A stretch of 64,000 nt of DNA from Rhabdophis nuchalis. Its lineage: Eukaryota; Chordata; Lepidosauria; Squamata; Natricidae. The position numbers were made by a program, and so were the translations under genes. The notes beneath the pieces are model-generated. The model saw nothing but the letters and a program-made list of their open reading frames with translations. It made no database searches and was not told the DNA's origin. The DNA is taken from contig CM077653.1 of assembly GCA_039707465.1 (NCBI GenBank), positions 3,673,684-3,737,683 on the forward strand. The letters are read 5' to 3'. Below are positions 42,958 through 54,235 of this stretch, piece by piece; positions within the stretch are counted from its first letter, which is position 1, and the number at the start of each line of letters is the position of its first letter.

Positions 42958-43548
42958 ATTGTACTGCAAACTAGGACATACAAAACCTTTGCCAGACCAA
43001 TTCTCGAATACAGTGCATCTGCCTGGAATCCACACTGTGTATATCAGACATTAATAATATTGAGTGAGTCCAGAGGTGTTTCACGAGAAGATTCCTCCAC
43101 TCCTCTGCTCACAATAGAATCCCTTATGCCACCAGGCTTGAATGTTTTGGCTTGGACAACCTTTAATTATGCCCCCTACAGTCTGACCTAAGCATAGTAC
43201 ACAAAATTGCCTGCTACAATGTCCTACCTGTCAATGACTTCTTCAGCTCCAACAATACAGGGGCAAACAATTGATACAAACTCAAGGTCAACTGCTCCAA
43301 ACTCGATTGCAGAAAATACGACTTCAGCAAAGGAGTGGTCAACGCCTGGAATGCTCTACCCGACTCTGTTGTTACATCCTCAAACCTTCACAGCTTGAGC
43401 CTTAAACTGTCTACTGTGGGCCTCACCCCATTCCTAAGAGGTCCGTAAAGGGGGCGTGCATAAGAGCACCAGCATGCCTTCCGTCCCTGTCCTACTCTCC
43501 CTATTGATTTGTCCTCATTTCCTTTGTTCATGTCCATGTTTATACTTT

Positions 43549-44092
43549 AATACAATACAATAGCAGAGTTGGAAGGGGCCTTGTAGGTCTTCTAGTCCAA
43601 CCCCCTGCGTGGGCAGGAACCTTATACCATTTCAGACAAATGGCTATCTAACATCTTCTTAAAGACTTCCAGGGTTGGGGCATTCACAACTTCTGGAGGC
43701 AACATCTGTTCCAGAGGTTAATTGTTCTCACTGTCAGGAATTTCTTCTTAGTTCTAAGTTGCTTCTCTCCTTGATTAGTTTCCACCCATTGCTTCTTGTC
43801 CTGCCCCCAGGTGCCTTGGAGAATAGTTTGGCTCCCTCTTCTTTGTGGCACCCTCTGAGATATCGGAACACTGCTATCATGTCTCCCCTGGTCCTTCTCT
43901 TCATCAAACTAGACATACCCAGCTCCTGCAACCGTTCTTCATATGTTTTAGTCTCCAGTCCCCTAATCCTCTTGGTTGCTCTTCTCTGCACTCTTTCCAG
44001 AGTCTCCACGTCTTTTCTACATCATGGCGACCAAAACTGTATGCAGTATTCCAAGTGTGGCCTTACCAAGGCACTATACAGTGCTATACATT
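43549..44092 (-). mobile_element. CR1 LINE 3' end, best preserved copy
   Basis: The minus strand (44009-43734) reads METLERVQRRATKRIRGLET, MIAVFRYLRGCHKEEG and ERSNLELRRN, with the 3' end CTAGAAGACCTACAAGGCCC. This is the longest intact CR1 ORF2 C-terminal frame here (91 codons). The tail is (ATTGT)-like. Confidence 0.9.
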
Positions 44093-44243
44093 ATACTGCT
44101 GCTGTGGCCTAGAGGTGGAGCTCTCGCCTAACAATCAGGAGGTTGTGAGTTTGATCCTAGGTAGAGGCAGATGTAGGCTCCTGCTTGGGCAGGGAGTTGG
44201 ACTAGATGAGCTGCAAGGTCCCTTCCAATTCTGTTAATCTGTT
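44093..44243 (+). mobile_element. tRNA-type SINE head joined to a CR1-like tail
   Basis: GCTGTGGCCTAGAGGTGGAG and GTTTGATCCTAGGTAGAGGC form the tRNA-like part, shared with 54781-55033. Its 3' part GGGAGTTGGACTAGATGAGC matches CR1 3' ends. Confidence 0.7.
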
Positions 44244-44290
44244 AATATCGTGGTACATGTTTGACAAACCCAAGAAATGAAATAAATCAA

Positions 44291-45120
44291 TACATTTCCC
44301 TCGACCATCAAAACCAAATTCCTTTTCCAACAATCTCACCGTCGCTCATCATAAAAAGCACGAGATTCTGACTGCAACACCCCCTTCCCCCCCCCCCCAA
44401 TCTACTCTATCCCCTCGGGACACCCAACTTGCAATTTGAGCTGCAGAATTATGCTGTTGGCGTGGTTGTTGCTGCAAGTAGCTGGGCTTGGCTTGCAAGG
44501 GGGAAGGAATGTTGGTTGGATGCCAGGAAATAAAGACGGGTTCCTTGAAGCTACAATGCTCCACCAAGAGGGTAAGAAGTAGGGCAGCTAAGCATCCTTT
44601 TCTCCCCTCCCCCAAGCTATAGGAAGGGAAACGTCCCTTCCCTCCCCTGGAGCAGATCACCTGGATTGAGAGAGGGAGAGAAAGAGATTCTGTAGGAATC
44701 TGCAGGAGATGATGGTTTGGGAGCATTCCAGTCAGGTAGAGAGGAAGCCACAATATGGGTGAAAGGCTGGTTAACACATGTTTTCAGGGGTTGATCGTGT
44801 CTCATGCATGCTTAGCATTTTTGCTAAGGGCTTAAAGACCTAGGCTTTGCCAATTGGCCTGGGGGAGCCCATAGCTGCGTCTCATTCTGGAGGTGGTTAA
44901 TGGATTGAGATAAGCCCCCCACCAACTCCTCCCCCCTACTCCTGTGCATCCTGTTCCCTTCCTCCTCATCTTCCTCCATTTTGAACCAGCTTTAAGGTTA
45001 ATATTTATTGTTTTCAGGTTTTAGCTTATTGTTTTTATCTTAAGCCACCTAGAATCGCCTCTAGATGAGATGAATGGCATTTAGTTATTTAGTTTGATTT
45101 AGTTTTAGTTATTTAGTTAT
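44291..45120. other. Single-copy region, no gene seen
   Basis: No family; frames of 60-142 codons lack known motifs. C-runs at 44386-44399. Confidence 0.3.
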
Positions 45121-45184
45121 TAATTAGTCATTCATTCATTCATTCATTTGTATCCCACCTTTATTATTTTCTTAATTGGACATT

Positions 45185-45360
45185 CTTCTTCTTCTTCTTC
45201 TTCTTCTTCTTCTTCTTCTTCTTCTTCTTCTTCTTCTTCTTCTTCTTCTTCTTCTTCTTCTTCTTCTTCTTCTTCTTCTTCTTCTTCTTCTTCTTCTCTT
45301 TCTCCTCCTTCTCCTTCTCCTTCTCCTCCTCCTCCTCCTCCTCCTCCTCCTCTTCCTTCC
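45185..45360 (+). repeat. (CTT)n, then (CTCCTT)/(CTC)n
   Basis: About 38 uninterrupted CTT triplets (45185-45297), then CTC-rich sequence. The poly-S, poly-L and poly-E frames are artefacts. Confidence 0.97.
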
Positions 45361-46171
45361 TTCTTCCTTCCCTCTCTCTCTCTCTCCTTCTTGTCTTCCC
45401 TCTTTTCCTTCCTCGCTATTTCCCCTGCCCTCTTTTCCTTTCTTTTTTTATTCCTTCTCAAAAATAAATAAATAAACCGGCAAGAAATTATGGTGACTGT
45501 TATTTCTCCCCCTCCCCCCCCCCACCCTGCCCCAGCTCTTCATTTTTGCAAATCTGACAAATCCAATGTGTTGAAGCTAAGGGTGTGTGTGTGTGGTTTT
45601 TTTTTTAAGATCTTTGCACTAAATACTTTTTGTGCTCTGTGAATAGACCGTTCAGTCAGCAGAGGCATTATTGTTGAGATGTGGTCTAAAGTAGAGCATT
45701 TCTGCAAATACTATTTCGTCCAATTCTTCCTGACCAGTATATATTTTCTACCGACTTCTACAATCACTTAACCTGGCAGAATAAAGGGAAGTGCAGTAAA
45801 TTTGCATACAAACATGAGCTAAACCGATTTCTCTACTGTTCGTCCTTATTTGTCCCATCTTACTTGAGCTCGTGGAAAAAAAAAATCCTAAATATGGCTT
45901 TTTACGACCAAGCTCACATCTAAAAGATAAGCTTCTGCCCTTTTCTAAGCATTTTTCACTTGTTCCAACTAATTCTGCATTCAGCGGGGTCAAATTGTTT
46001 TCGGCTGCAGGGGTTGGGGGGGGGGGTTGGCCAGCCATGACAATGGATTTCTAATTTGTTTGGGATTAGGCAATCCATGCCATGTTGGGTCATCATTTCA
46101 GAGATATTTCCTTACTCAAACATTAAAACAGAAAGATCAAGGATGGGCAAAAAAGTAAAGGGAATAGAACA
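45361..46171. other. Mostly single-copy region, no gene seen
   Basis: Pyrimidine-rich to 45460, then unique. No exon recognised. Confidence 0.3.
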
Positions 46172-46244
46172 GTGTGGGTATTCAAAAATGTTTACTACGG
46201 GTTCTGTGGGCATGGCTTGGTGGGCATAGCTTTGTGGGTGTGGC
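46172..46244 (+). mobile_element. hAT MITE left part preceding the minisatellite
   Basis: TATTCAAAAATGTTTACTACGG and GGTTCTGTGGGCATGGCTTG match the start of the MITE at 36263; the right end is missing. Confidence 0.7.
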
Positions 46245-47466
46245 AGGGGAAGGATACTGCAAAATCCCCATTCTCTTCTCACTCCAGAGGGAAGGATACT
46301 GCAAAATCACCATTCTCTTCTCACTCCAGGGGAAGGATACTGCAAAATCCCCATTCCCTCCCCACTCCAGGGGAAGGATACTGCAAAATCCCCATTCTCT
46401 TCTCACTCCAGAGGGAAGGATACTGCAAAATCCCCATCCCCTCCCCAGTCCAGGGGAAGGATACTGCAAAATCCCCATTCTCTTCTCACTCCAGAGGGAA
46501 CGATACTGCAAAATCCCCATTCTCTTCTCACTCCAGAGGGAAGGATGCTGCAAAATCTCCATTCCCTCCTCACTCCAGGGGAAGGATACTGCAAAATCCC
46601 CATTCTCTTCTCACTCCAGAGGAAAGGATGCTGCAAAATCTCCATTCCCTCCTCACTCCAGGGGAAGGATACTGCAAAATCCCCATTCTCTTCTCACTCC
46701 AGAGGGAAGGATACTGCAAAATCTCCATTCCCTCCTCACTCCAGGGGAAGGATACTGCAAAATCCCCATTCTCTTCTCACTCCAGAGGGAACGATACTGC
46801 AAAATCTCCATTCCCTCCTCACTCCAGGGGAAGGATACTGCAAAATCCCCATTCTCTTCTCACTCCAGGGGAAGGATACTGCAAAATCCCCATTCCCTCC
46901 CCACTCCAGGGGAAGGATACTGCAAAATCCCCATTCTCTTCTCACTCCAGAGGGAAGGATACTGCAAAATCCCCATCCCCTCCCCAGTCCAGGGGAAGGA
47001 TACTGCAAAATCTCCATTCCCTCCTCACTCCAGGGGAAGGATACTGCAAAATCCCCATTCTCTTCTCACTCCAGGGGAAGGATACTGCAAAATCCCCATT
47101 CCCTCCTCACTCCAGGGGAAGGATACTGCAAAATCCCCCTTCCCACCCCACTCCAGGGGAAGGATACTGCAAAATCCCCATTCTCTTCTCACTCCAGGGG
47201 AAGGATACTGCAAAATCCCCATTCTCTTCTCACTCCAGAGGGAAGGATACTGCAAAATCCCCATTCCCTCCCCACTCCAGGGGAAGGATACTGCAAAATC
47301 CCCATTCTCTTCTCACTGCAGAGGGAAGGATACTGCAAAATCCCCATCCCCTCCCCAGTCCAGGGGAAGGATACTGCAAAATCCCCATTCTCTTCTCACT
47401 CCAGGGGAAGGATACTGCTAAATATCCATTCCCTCCTCACTCCAGGGGAAGGATACTGCAAAATCT
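46245..47466 (+). repeat. 40-41-bp minisatellite, about 30 units
   Basis: Each unit contains GGAAGGATACTGCAAAATCC and a variable half of types ATTCTCTTCTCACTCCAG, ATTCCCTCCCCACTCCAG, ATTCCCTCCTCACTCCAG or ATCCCCTCCCCAGTCCAG. An ordered three-unit block recurs at about 46350, 46887 and 47262. Frames of 433, 415 and 307 codons arise only because units lack stops. Confidence 0.97.
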
Positions 47467-47544
47467 AGGCTAGGCTTGTCCCTGTCCTGGATCATTATAA
47501 TTGGTATGCCAACTAAAGCTGATAACACACCAATGTCTTCAGTA

Positions 47545-47780
47545 GATGGTGGCGCAGTGGTTAGATTGCAGTACTGCAGGCTACTTCAGTTGACTGCTAG
47601 CTGCAGGTCAGCAGTTCAAATCTCACTGACTCAAGGTTGACTCAGCCTTCCGTCCTTCCGAGGTGGGTAAAATGAGGACCCAGATTGTTGGGGGGGGGGG
47701 GCAGAGGCTGAATCTATAAACCGCTTAGAGAGGGCTGGAAAAGCACTGCGAAGCAGTATATAAGTCTACATGCTATTATC
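47545..47780 (+). mobile_element. Second-family SINE
   Basis: GATGGTGGCGCAGTGGTTAG to AAGTCTACATGCTATTATC, near full length. Confidence 0.85.
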
Positions 47781-47833
47781 CCTTCCTTCCTTCCTTCCTT
47801 CCTTCCTTCCTTCCTTCCTTCCTTCCTTCCTTC
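47781..47833 (+). repeat. (TTCC)n microsatellite between two SINEs
   Basis: About 13 units between two same-strand SINEs. Confidence 0.95.
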
Positions 47834-48056
47834 CATGGTGCACAGTGGTTAGAATGCAGCATTGCAGGGTGACTCTGCCCACAGCCAGTAGTTCGATTCT
47901 GACCGGCTCAAGGTTGACTCAGCCTTCCGTCCTTCTGAGGTGGGTAAAATGAGGACCCAGATTCTTGGGGGCAAGAGGCTTAGAGAGGGCTGTAAGCTTA
48001 GAGAGGGCTGTAAAGCACTGTGAAGCGGTATATAAGTAAGTGCTAGTGCTATTGCT
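47834..48056 (+). mobile_element. Second-family SINE
   Basis: CATGGTGCACAGTGGTTAGA to GTGCTAGTGCTATTGCT. TTAGAGAGGGCTGTAA is duplicated at 47978-48012. Confidence 0.85.
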
Positions 48057-48676
48057 AAATCAAGATCACTGAGGTCCTTTCTGCCTTCTGCATGGTGGAA
48101 TATATCACACAGTACATGAAGCACGTTCTTCACTGCCATCTACTGGGAATGCATCTCACCGACACCTCAATTTCAGAAATTATTTCTCTGGGTTGTTTGT
48201 GCTTCTGTGTCTTGCCGAGCTTTACCTTGGCAAGGATGCTCCCTCTCTTTTCACAGTGTGAAAAAGTCTTCATAGCGTGCAGTGGAGAGAAGGATTCCAT
48301 CTGCAAGCTGTCCTTGTAGATGTTTGCAAAGTAGTTGCTGGTTTAGTCCATTTCATAAGTCCCTTGATATAGGTGGTGCAAGACTGACTGATCGTTGGTG
48401 AGCACAACCCTGGACATGTTTTCTGTGGATCAGAAGCTTGGATTTCACCCGCGGGAGTTCTACCCAATACAGAGAGGACATTAATTGAGCCCAACATTAC
48501 GGTTGCAAATCATGCCCGTTGTTCATCTGATTATCACATGACCGACCCGAAAAGATGCCACAATTACACAGTGCACATATGTGTGTCTATGCTCTGACAC
48601 ATCATCACAGAGACATTTGCTCCAGTGTTTCTTGGAAGGAAAGGATATTCCTCAATTCTCCAACAGAATCTGCTGC
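48057..48676. other. Single-copy region, no gene seen
   Basis: No family or gene recognised. Confidence 0.3.
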
Positions 48677-49780
48677 CAATAGAATAGAATAGAATAGAAT
48701 AGAATAGAATAGAATAGAATAGAATACAATACAATACAATACAATACAATACAATACAATACAATACAATAGATAGAGCAGATTAGAGTAGAGTAGAGTG
48801 GAATGGAATGGAATGGAATAGAATAGAATAGAATATGGAAGGGAATAAGGAATAAAATAGAATTGAATTTAATAGAATATAAAATGGAATAAGGAATAGA
48901 ATAGGATAGAATAGAACACAACACAACACAGAATGGAATAAGGAATGGAATAGAATAGAATAGAATAGAATAGAATAGAATAGAATAGAATAGAATAGAA
49001 TACAATACAATACAATACAATACAATACAATACAATACAATACAATACAATAGATAGAGCAGATTAGAGTGGAGTGGAGTGGAATGGAATGGAATGGAAT
49101 GGAATGGAATGGAATGGAATGGAATGGAATAGAATAGAATATGGAAGGGAATAAGGAATAAAATAGAATATAATTTAATAGAATATAAAATGGAATAAGG
49201 AATAGAATAGGATAGAATAGAACACAACACAACACAGAATGGAATGGAATAAGGAATGGAATAGAATAGAATACAATAGAATAGAATAGAATACAATACA
49301 ATACAATACAATACAATACAATACAATACAATACAATACAATACAATACAATACAATACAATAGATAGAGCAGATTAGAGTGGAGTGGAGTGGAGTGGAG
49401 TGGAATGGAATGGAATGGAATGGAATGGAATGGAATAGAATATGGAAGGGAATAAGGAATAAAATAGAATTGAATTTAATAGAATATAAAATGGAATAAG
49501 GAATAGAATAGGATAGAATAGAACACAACACAACACAGAATGGAATGGAATAAGGAATGGAATGGAATGGAATAGAATAGAATAGAATAGAATAGAATAG
49601 AATAGAATACAATACAATACAATACAATACAATACAATACAATACAATACGGTACAGTACAATACAATAGATAGAGCAGATTAGAGTGGAGTGGAGTGGA
49701 GTTGAATAGAATAGAATAGAATAGAATAGAATAGAATAGAATAGAATAGAATAGAATAGAATAGAATAGAATAGAATAGA
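48677..49780 (+). repeat. (AATAG)/(AATAC)/(AATGG) satellite with ~280-310-bp higher-order repeat
   Basis: AGATAGAGCAGATTAGAG marks unit starts at 48771, 49052, 49363 and 49669 (spacing 281, 311, 306). Each unit has the same order: GGAGT/GGAAT run, ATGGAAGGGAATAAGGAATA, ACACAACACAACACAG, AATAG run, AATAC run. It ends directly on a CR1 tail. The LYCIVLYC frames are artefacts. Confidence 0.97.
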
Positions 49781-50090
49781 ATAACAAGAGTTGGAAGGGA
49801 CCTTGGAGGTCTTCTAGTCCAACCCCCTATAGTCCAATGGCCTTACCAAGGCATTGTAAAGTGGTATTAACACTTCACTTGATCTTGATTCTATCCCTCG
49901 GTTAATGCTGCCTAGGATTGCATTGCCTTATTTGGCAACTGCCACACACTGCTGGCTCCTATTTCAATGGTTGTCCACTAAGACTCCAAGATCTCTCTCA
50001 CAGTTGCTACTATTGAGCAAGGCGCCACCTATACTCTACCTGGTTTGCATTTGGTTTCTGTTGCCTAAATGTAGAGCCTGCCTTTAATCC
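49781..50090 (-). mobile_element. CR1 LINE 3' end with internal deletion
   Basis: AACAAGAGTTGGAAGGGACC to GTCCAACCCCCTATAGTCCA, then a jump to CCTTACCAAGGCATTGTAAA and CTATTGAGCAAGGCGCCACC, so most of the ORF2 C-terminus is deleted. Confidence 0.85.
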
Positions 50091-50640
50091 CTGCTTCTTG
50101 CCTCATCATGGCTGTGGGAAGCCAGCAGTCTTGATTAAAGAGGCCTTGGGATTATAACAACTCGATTCCTACAACATTATTGGCATTCTAGAAACCTCAG
50201 CTTTTATTGGCCTAGGATGTGATGGTACTCCGGAGAGAATGTGGCCATTTGTAGCACCGGCAATTCAATTCAATTAAGGGGGGGGGGGGAAATTGAGCAT
50301 GGACAGCATGGATATAATTGCATGCCTTTGTGTGCAAGTGTGTTTCCTCTTCTGAAAACCAGCATGAGCAGCAGAGAAAGGAAATTCAGTTCCTGGTCAG
50401 TCCTGAGTTACAATTATATCCCCACGAACTCTGCCAGAGAGTGGGCACGGCTAGCCCCTTAACCCTGCAGGCTTTGCCACAGGGAAAATAATCCGCCCAG
50501 CCAATTTGTAGAAGTGAACCTCTTCTCTGATCTCCCAGTCGGCACTCAAAGACGAAGGACGACCTGCTGCTAACTAAGCCAGACCCACTGAAATAATTTC
50601 TCGAACTGCAAGAGTCAAGGGTTGTAACCTAACCAAAGAG
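50091..50640. other. Single-copy region, no gene seen
   Basis: Nothing recognised; a G-run at 50279-50289. Confidence 0.3.
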
Positions 50641-51165
50641 GAAGGAGGGAGAGGGAGGGAGAGGGATGGGTGAGGGGGGGGGAGAGAGAAAGACAGAGGA
50701 AGAGCTAGAAAGGGAGAGGGAAGGAGGGGGAGAGAAAGAGAGGGAGAAATGCAGAGAAAGAGAAAGAAAGGGAGGGGAGGGAAAGAGAAAGGAGGAGATG
50801 GAGAGAGAGAGAAATGCAGAGAAAGAGAGAGGAAAGGAGGGGGAGAGAAAGAGAGGGAGAAATGCAGAGAAAGAGAGAGGAAAGGAGGGGGAGAGAAAGA
50901 GAGGGAGAAATGCAGAGAAAGAGAGAGAAAGGGAGGGGAGGGAAAGAGAAAGAGAGGAAGAGATGGAGAGAGAAAGAAATGCAGAGAAAGGGAGAGGAAA
51001 GGAGGGGGAGAGAAAGAGAGGGAGAGGGAGAAATGCAGAGAAAGAGAGAAAGGGAGGGGAGGAAAAGAGAAAGAGAGGAGGAGATGGAGAGAGAGAGAAA
51101 TGCAGAGAAAGGGAGAGGGAAGGAGGGGGAGAGAAAGAGAGGGAGAGGGAGAAATGCAGAGAAAT
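50641..51165 (+). repeat. Polypurine minisatellite, units of about 48-66 bp
   Basis: AGAAATGCAGAGAAAG recurs at about 50746, 50811, 50859, 50907, 50977, 51030, 51098 and 51150, separated by GGAGGGGGAGAGAAAGAGAG-like sequence. Confidence 0.95.
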
Positions 51166-51674
51166 TCAAGTCACTTTTTTCAAGTGCCTTTGCAACTTTG
51201 AACGGTGACTGCATGAACTGTTGTAAGTCAAGGACTACCTCTACTAATTCTGTCCCCGTCTCATCCAGGAGCTTTTTTCCCTGGTTTCACTTATTACCAA
51301 TACTAGCGGTGACGGTAACGGTCGTATTTTTCATATTAATAGGAACAGCAGGTTTTTCAGATGGATAAAAGTCTCTCTTTTTAACTGGCAGTCTTTTACT
51401 CCGCTGTCTAACCTTTTAAAAATTCTCTTTGTTTGCAGTAAAGAAGCTTTCACTATATTACCCTCTATTTTACATAATTATTAATTTAAAGGTCTTCTTT
51501 TTAAAAAAAAAATTGTTCTGCTTTCGCTCTCTCATATGTGCATTTCACACAGGCGGGCAATTCTGATGCAACATATCTTAACATAAGCTCTTTTAAAAAA
51601 AAAAAAAAAACAGACTTAGTTCTATTGGCTTATCACCTTCCCTGTGCACCTTTTTAAACATTTTTTAAAAAAAA
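51166..51674. other. AT-rich single-copy spacer
   Basis: Several A-runs; no family or gene recognised. Confidence 0.3.
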
Positions 51675-51909
51675 TTACCATGTTTCCCCGAAAATAAGAC
51701 TTAGTTTCTTTTGACCCCTGAAATAAGCACTTAGCCTTATTTTCGGGGAGATCTTATTATTTTTGAGGTGCAGGAGGTGGTGAGCATGGTCACTTCATGG
51801 TTACTGCTGTGTGGCAATGTATTTGGGGAGGGCTTATATAGGGCACATGTGCTCAAAGGCACAATTGGGTTTATTATCCAGGGAGGTCTTATTTTCAGGG
51901 AAGCTGAGA

Positions 51910-51954
<45 letters not shown>

Positions 51955-52465
51955 TCATTTCTTCCTTCCTACCTACCTACCTACCTACCTACAGGTAGGC
52001 CTTATTTTCTTTTCACCCCAAAATAAGCACTTGGCCTTATTTGTGGGAAGGTCTTGTTATATTTGAGACGCACAAGACAGAGAGCATGGTCACCTCATGG
52101 CTTCTACTGTGTTACAATATTTTCGGGGAGGGCTTATTTTTAGGGAAACAAAATATCTATCAATCTACCTACCTACCTACCAACCTACCTACTGTGTTTC
52201 CCTGAAAATAAGACAGGGTCTTATTTTCTTTTGACACACTCTCCCCCCCCCAAAAAAAATAAGTGCTTGGTCTTATTTTCAGGGAGGTCTTATTATTTTT
52301 GAGGTGCAGGAGGCGGTGAGCGTGGTCACTTCATGGTTGCTGCTGTGTTGCCATGTTTTTGAGGAGGGCTTATTTTCAGAGGAGGGCTTATTTTAGCCCA
52401 TGCGCTCAAAAGCCCAATTGGGCTTCTTATCCAGGGAAGTCTTATTTTCAGGGAAACAGTGTGCA
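51675..52465. mobile_element. Three adjacent copies of a CCCCGAAAATAAGAC-type DNA element
   Basis: TTTCCCCGAAAATAAGACTT (51680), a second copy with TTATTTTCTTTTCACCCC (~52000) and a third starting TTTCCCTGAAAATAAGACAG (52196), ending TATTTTCAGGGAAACAGTG. Each has GAGCATGGTCAC/GAGCGTGGTCAC. (CTTT)n and (CTAC)n separate copies 1 and 2. Confidence 0.7.
51908..51994 (+). repeat. (CTTT)n then (CTAC)n microsatellites
   Basis: (TTTC)n at 51911-51957 and (CTAC)n at 51969-51992 between two copies of the DNA element; a second CTAC run is at 52163-52192. Confidence 0.9.
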
Positions 52466-52986
52466 TTTTGCAGATTTGACATCCTCAGACAAAGGACTTT
52501 TGTTTACCCTGTTATGTGTCTTACGCATTAGAAACAAGATTGTGAAGAATTTATTTCACATTCCAAAGTGGTCGTAATTGCAATCCGGTGGGATGAAATG
52601 GGTTTCTTTTTGATACGCCGTTCACCGTTTAACAAGATGCTTATCTTCCCCATCGCCGTTTCTCCCCACCTCCTCCGTTCATTTAATCTTTCAAAGTCAT
52701 AATTATCTAATATTAATGTTCTCACCATTACTGCCTTCTCAGAAAAGGAGAGGTAGGGGAGGAGGGGGGCGAGGTTGTCCACGGAGACAGGAACCTTGCA
52801 AATTAATACAATATTTGCTCAAGATTGATTTTAGGCTGCAGTGCCCACAGATAGCAAAAAGCCCCATCTGTTGAAAAAGTCTCAAATACTAATTATCTGA
52901 AGAGAAGAGCCATTGTGTGGCAGGGAAATGAAGCCGCGTGCTGACAGAGAGATGGGGAGTTCATATCAGGTTTCTCTTTTCCGGGG

Positions 52987-53027
<41 letters not shown>

Positions 53028-53460
53028 TGTGTTTGTGCAAATGAGTTAATAAGAAAATTAAAAGAGGGGGAAAAAAACTCCTGATGCTTATTGGAAAAGC
53101 GGCACTTGGAGAAAAGAATTATTCATCTGTGAAACGGCAGGAAAGAAGAATTCATCGCAAGAAGGAACAGAGGTGCCATTTCAAATTATTGGGACTTGCA
53201 GAATATTGGCAGCCGTCCCACAATGGCTCCTTAGGGTACCCGCGAGAGTCCCCCAAATTTGTTCCATACCACCCATTCGGTACGTCGCAGTAGATTTGCA
53301 TGCCAGTACTTTATTAACTGGAGCACTAGATGGGGTACTTATCGCTGCTGGGTGTGACATTTTGAGATAGAATTGGGTGGGGGGAATCTTTCAAGCAAAT
53401 TGCCAAAAGAGTAAAAGTCTTCAAAGCCAAATATGGATCGTTATTTATTTCTTTATTACA
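52466..53460. other. Single-copy region with (GT)n; possible conserved element
   Basis: (GT)n at 52989-53026. 52800-52980 is non-repetitive with TACTAATTATCTGA. No exon recognised. Confidence 0.3.
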
Positions 53461-53463
53461 CTT

Positions 53464-53950
53464 ACTAGCTGATAACCTGGCACTGCCCCGGTATTTATAG
53501 ACGTCGAAGTGTTTGTCTGACAGGGAGCCATTGAGAGAGGCCTCTTTTCCCCCTACTCCCATGCCCATCATCCCTGCCCTCTCCCTTTCCCCTCCCATGT
53601 GCTCTTCTTTTCCGCCCTGTCTACAATCCTGGCACTTTGCCCCAAATCCATCAGGTGCTTCCTCTTTAGTCCACTGGAGGGCGAATGTCACGGCTGGCTT
53701 TCCAGAGGAAGCTGCAAAGGAACTGACATCACAAACAATTGCCTCTCTAGGACGCTGCAGTCGCTCTCCTTAACAGCCCAGGCATTCCAGAGTTATGCTG
53801 GAACACACACACAAACACCAGAGGTGTCTCTCCCCCCTCCCCATCCAAGTATTTGTTTCCAGAGGGTAAGTCATCTATGTACCTAGTTTGGTTGAAATTG
53901 CTCAAGACGTTCCAGCGTTATAGTGGAATATACATACATGCATACATACA
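53464..53950. mobile_element. Unclassified retroelement-like repeat with AC-rich ends
   Basis: CTAGCTGATAACCTGGCACT at the left and two related ends, GGCATTCCAGAGTTATGCTGG-AAC (53781) and AGACGTTCCAGCGTTATAGT (53906), each followed by an (ACAC)/(ACAT) tail. The left end resembles a minus-strand Helitron terminus. The family is uncertain. Confidence 0.35.
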
Positions 53951-53953
53951 GCC

Positions 53954-54072
<119 letters not shown>

Positions 54073-54235
54073 TGTCAACCCATCTCATTTCAAGGGAATC
54101 TGGGTGCTTTGGAACTGTAGAGGGTGAGACATGGATTCTCTGATCGCTGGAGTTGGATCCAAGGTGAAACTTCTGGAAGTTCCTGGCTTAGGAGAACATC
54201 TCAAGAAAGCAAATGAACTTGATGATTTAAATGAT

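Larger units (their letters stand above)
42958..44290 (+). mobile_element. Non-LTR LINE ORF2 C-terminus, split by CR1 and a SINE
   Basis: Reads FARPILEYSASAWNP, then after frameshifts LQNTTSAKEWSTPGML-type sequence and the 3' UTR CATAAGAGCACCAGCATGCC. It breaks near 43548 and resumes at about 44245 with GTACATGTTTGACAAACCC. Same family as 35.1 and 56.0 kb. Confidence 0.75.

Noticed and set aside
45144..45475. Poly-Ser, poly-Leu and poly-Glu frames
   Set aside because: Frames of the (CTT)n tract.
46172..47473. Open frames of 433, 415 and 307 codons
   Set aside because: They are translations of a 40-41-bp tandem repeat with no stop in several frames; frames on both strands stay open equally well.
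48652..49642. Hydrophobic minus-strand frames of up to 234 codons resembling membrane proteins
   Set aside because: The apparent hydrophobicity comes from (ATTCT)/(ATTGT) pentamers read as YCIVL or YSILF; no real protein.
50666..51368. Charged Arg/Glu/Lys-rich frames like a coiled coil
   Set aside because: GA-rich repeat translation.
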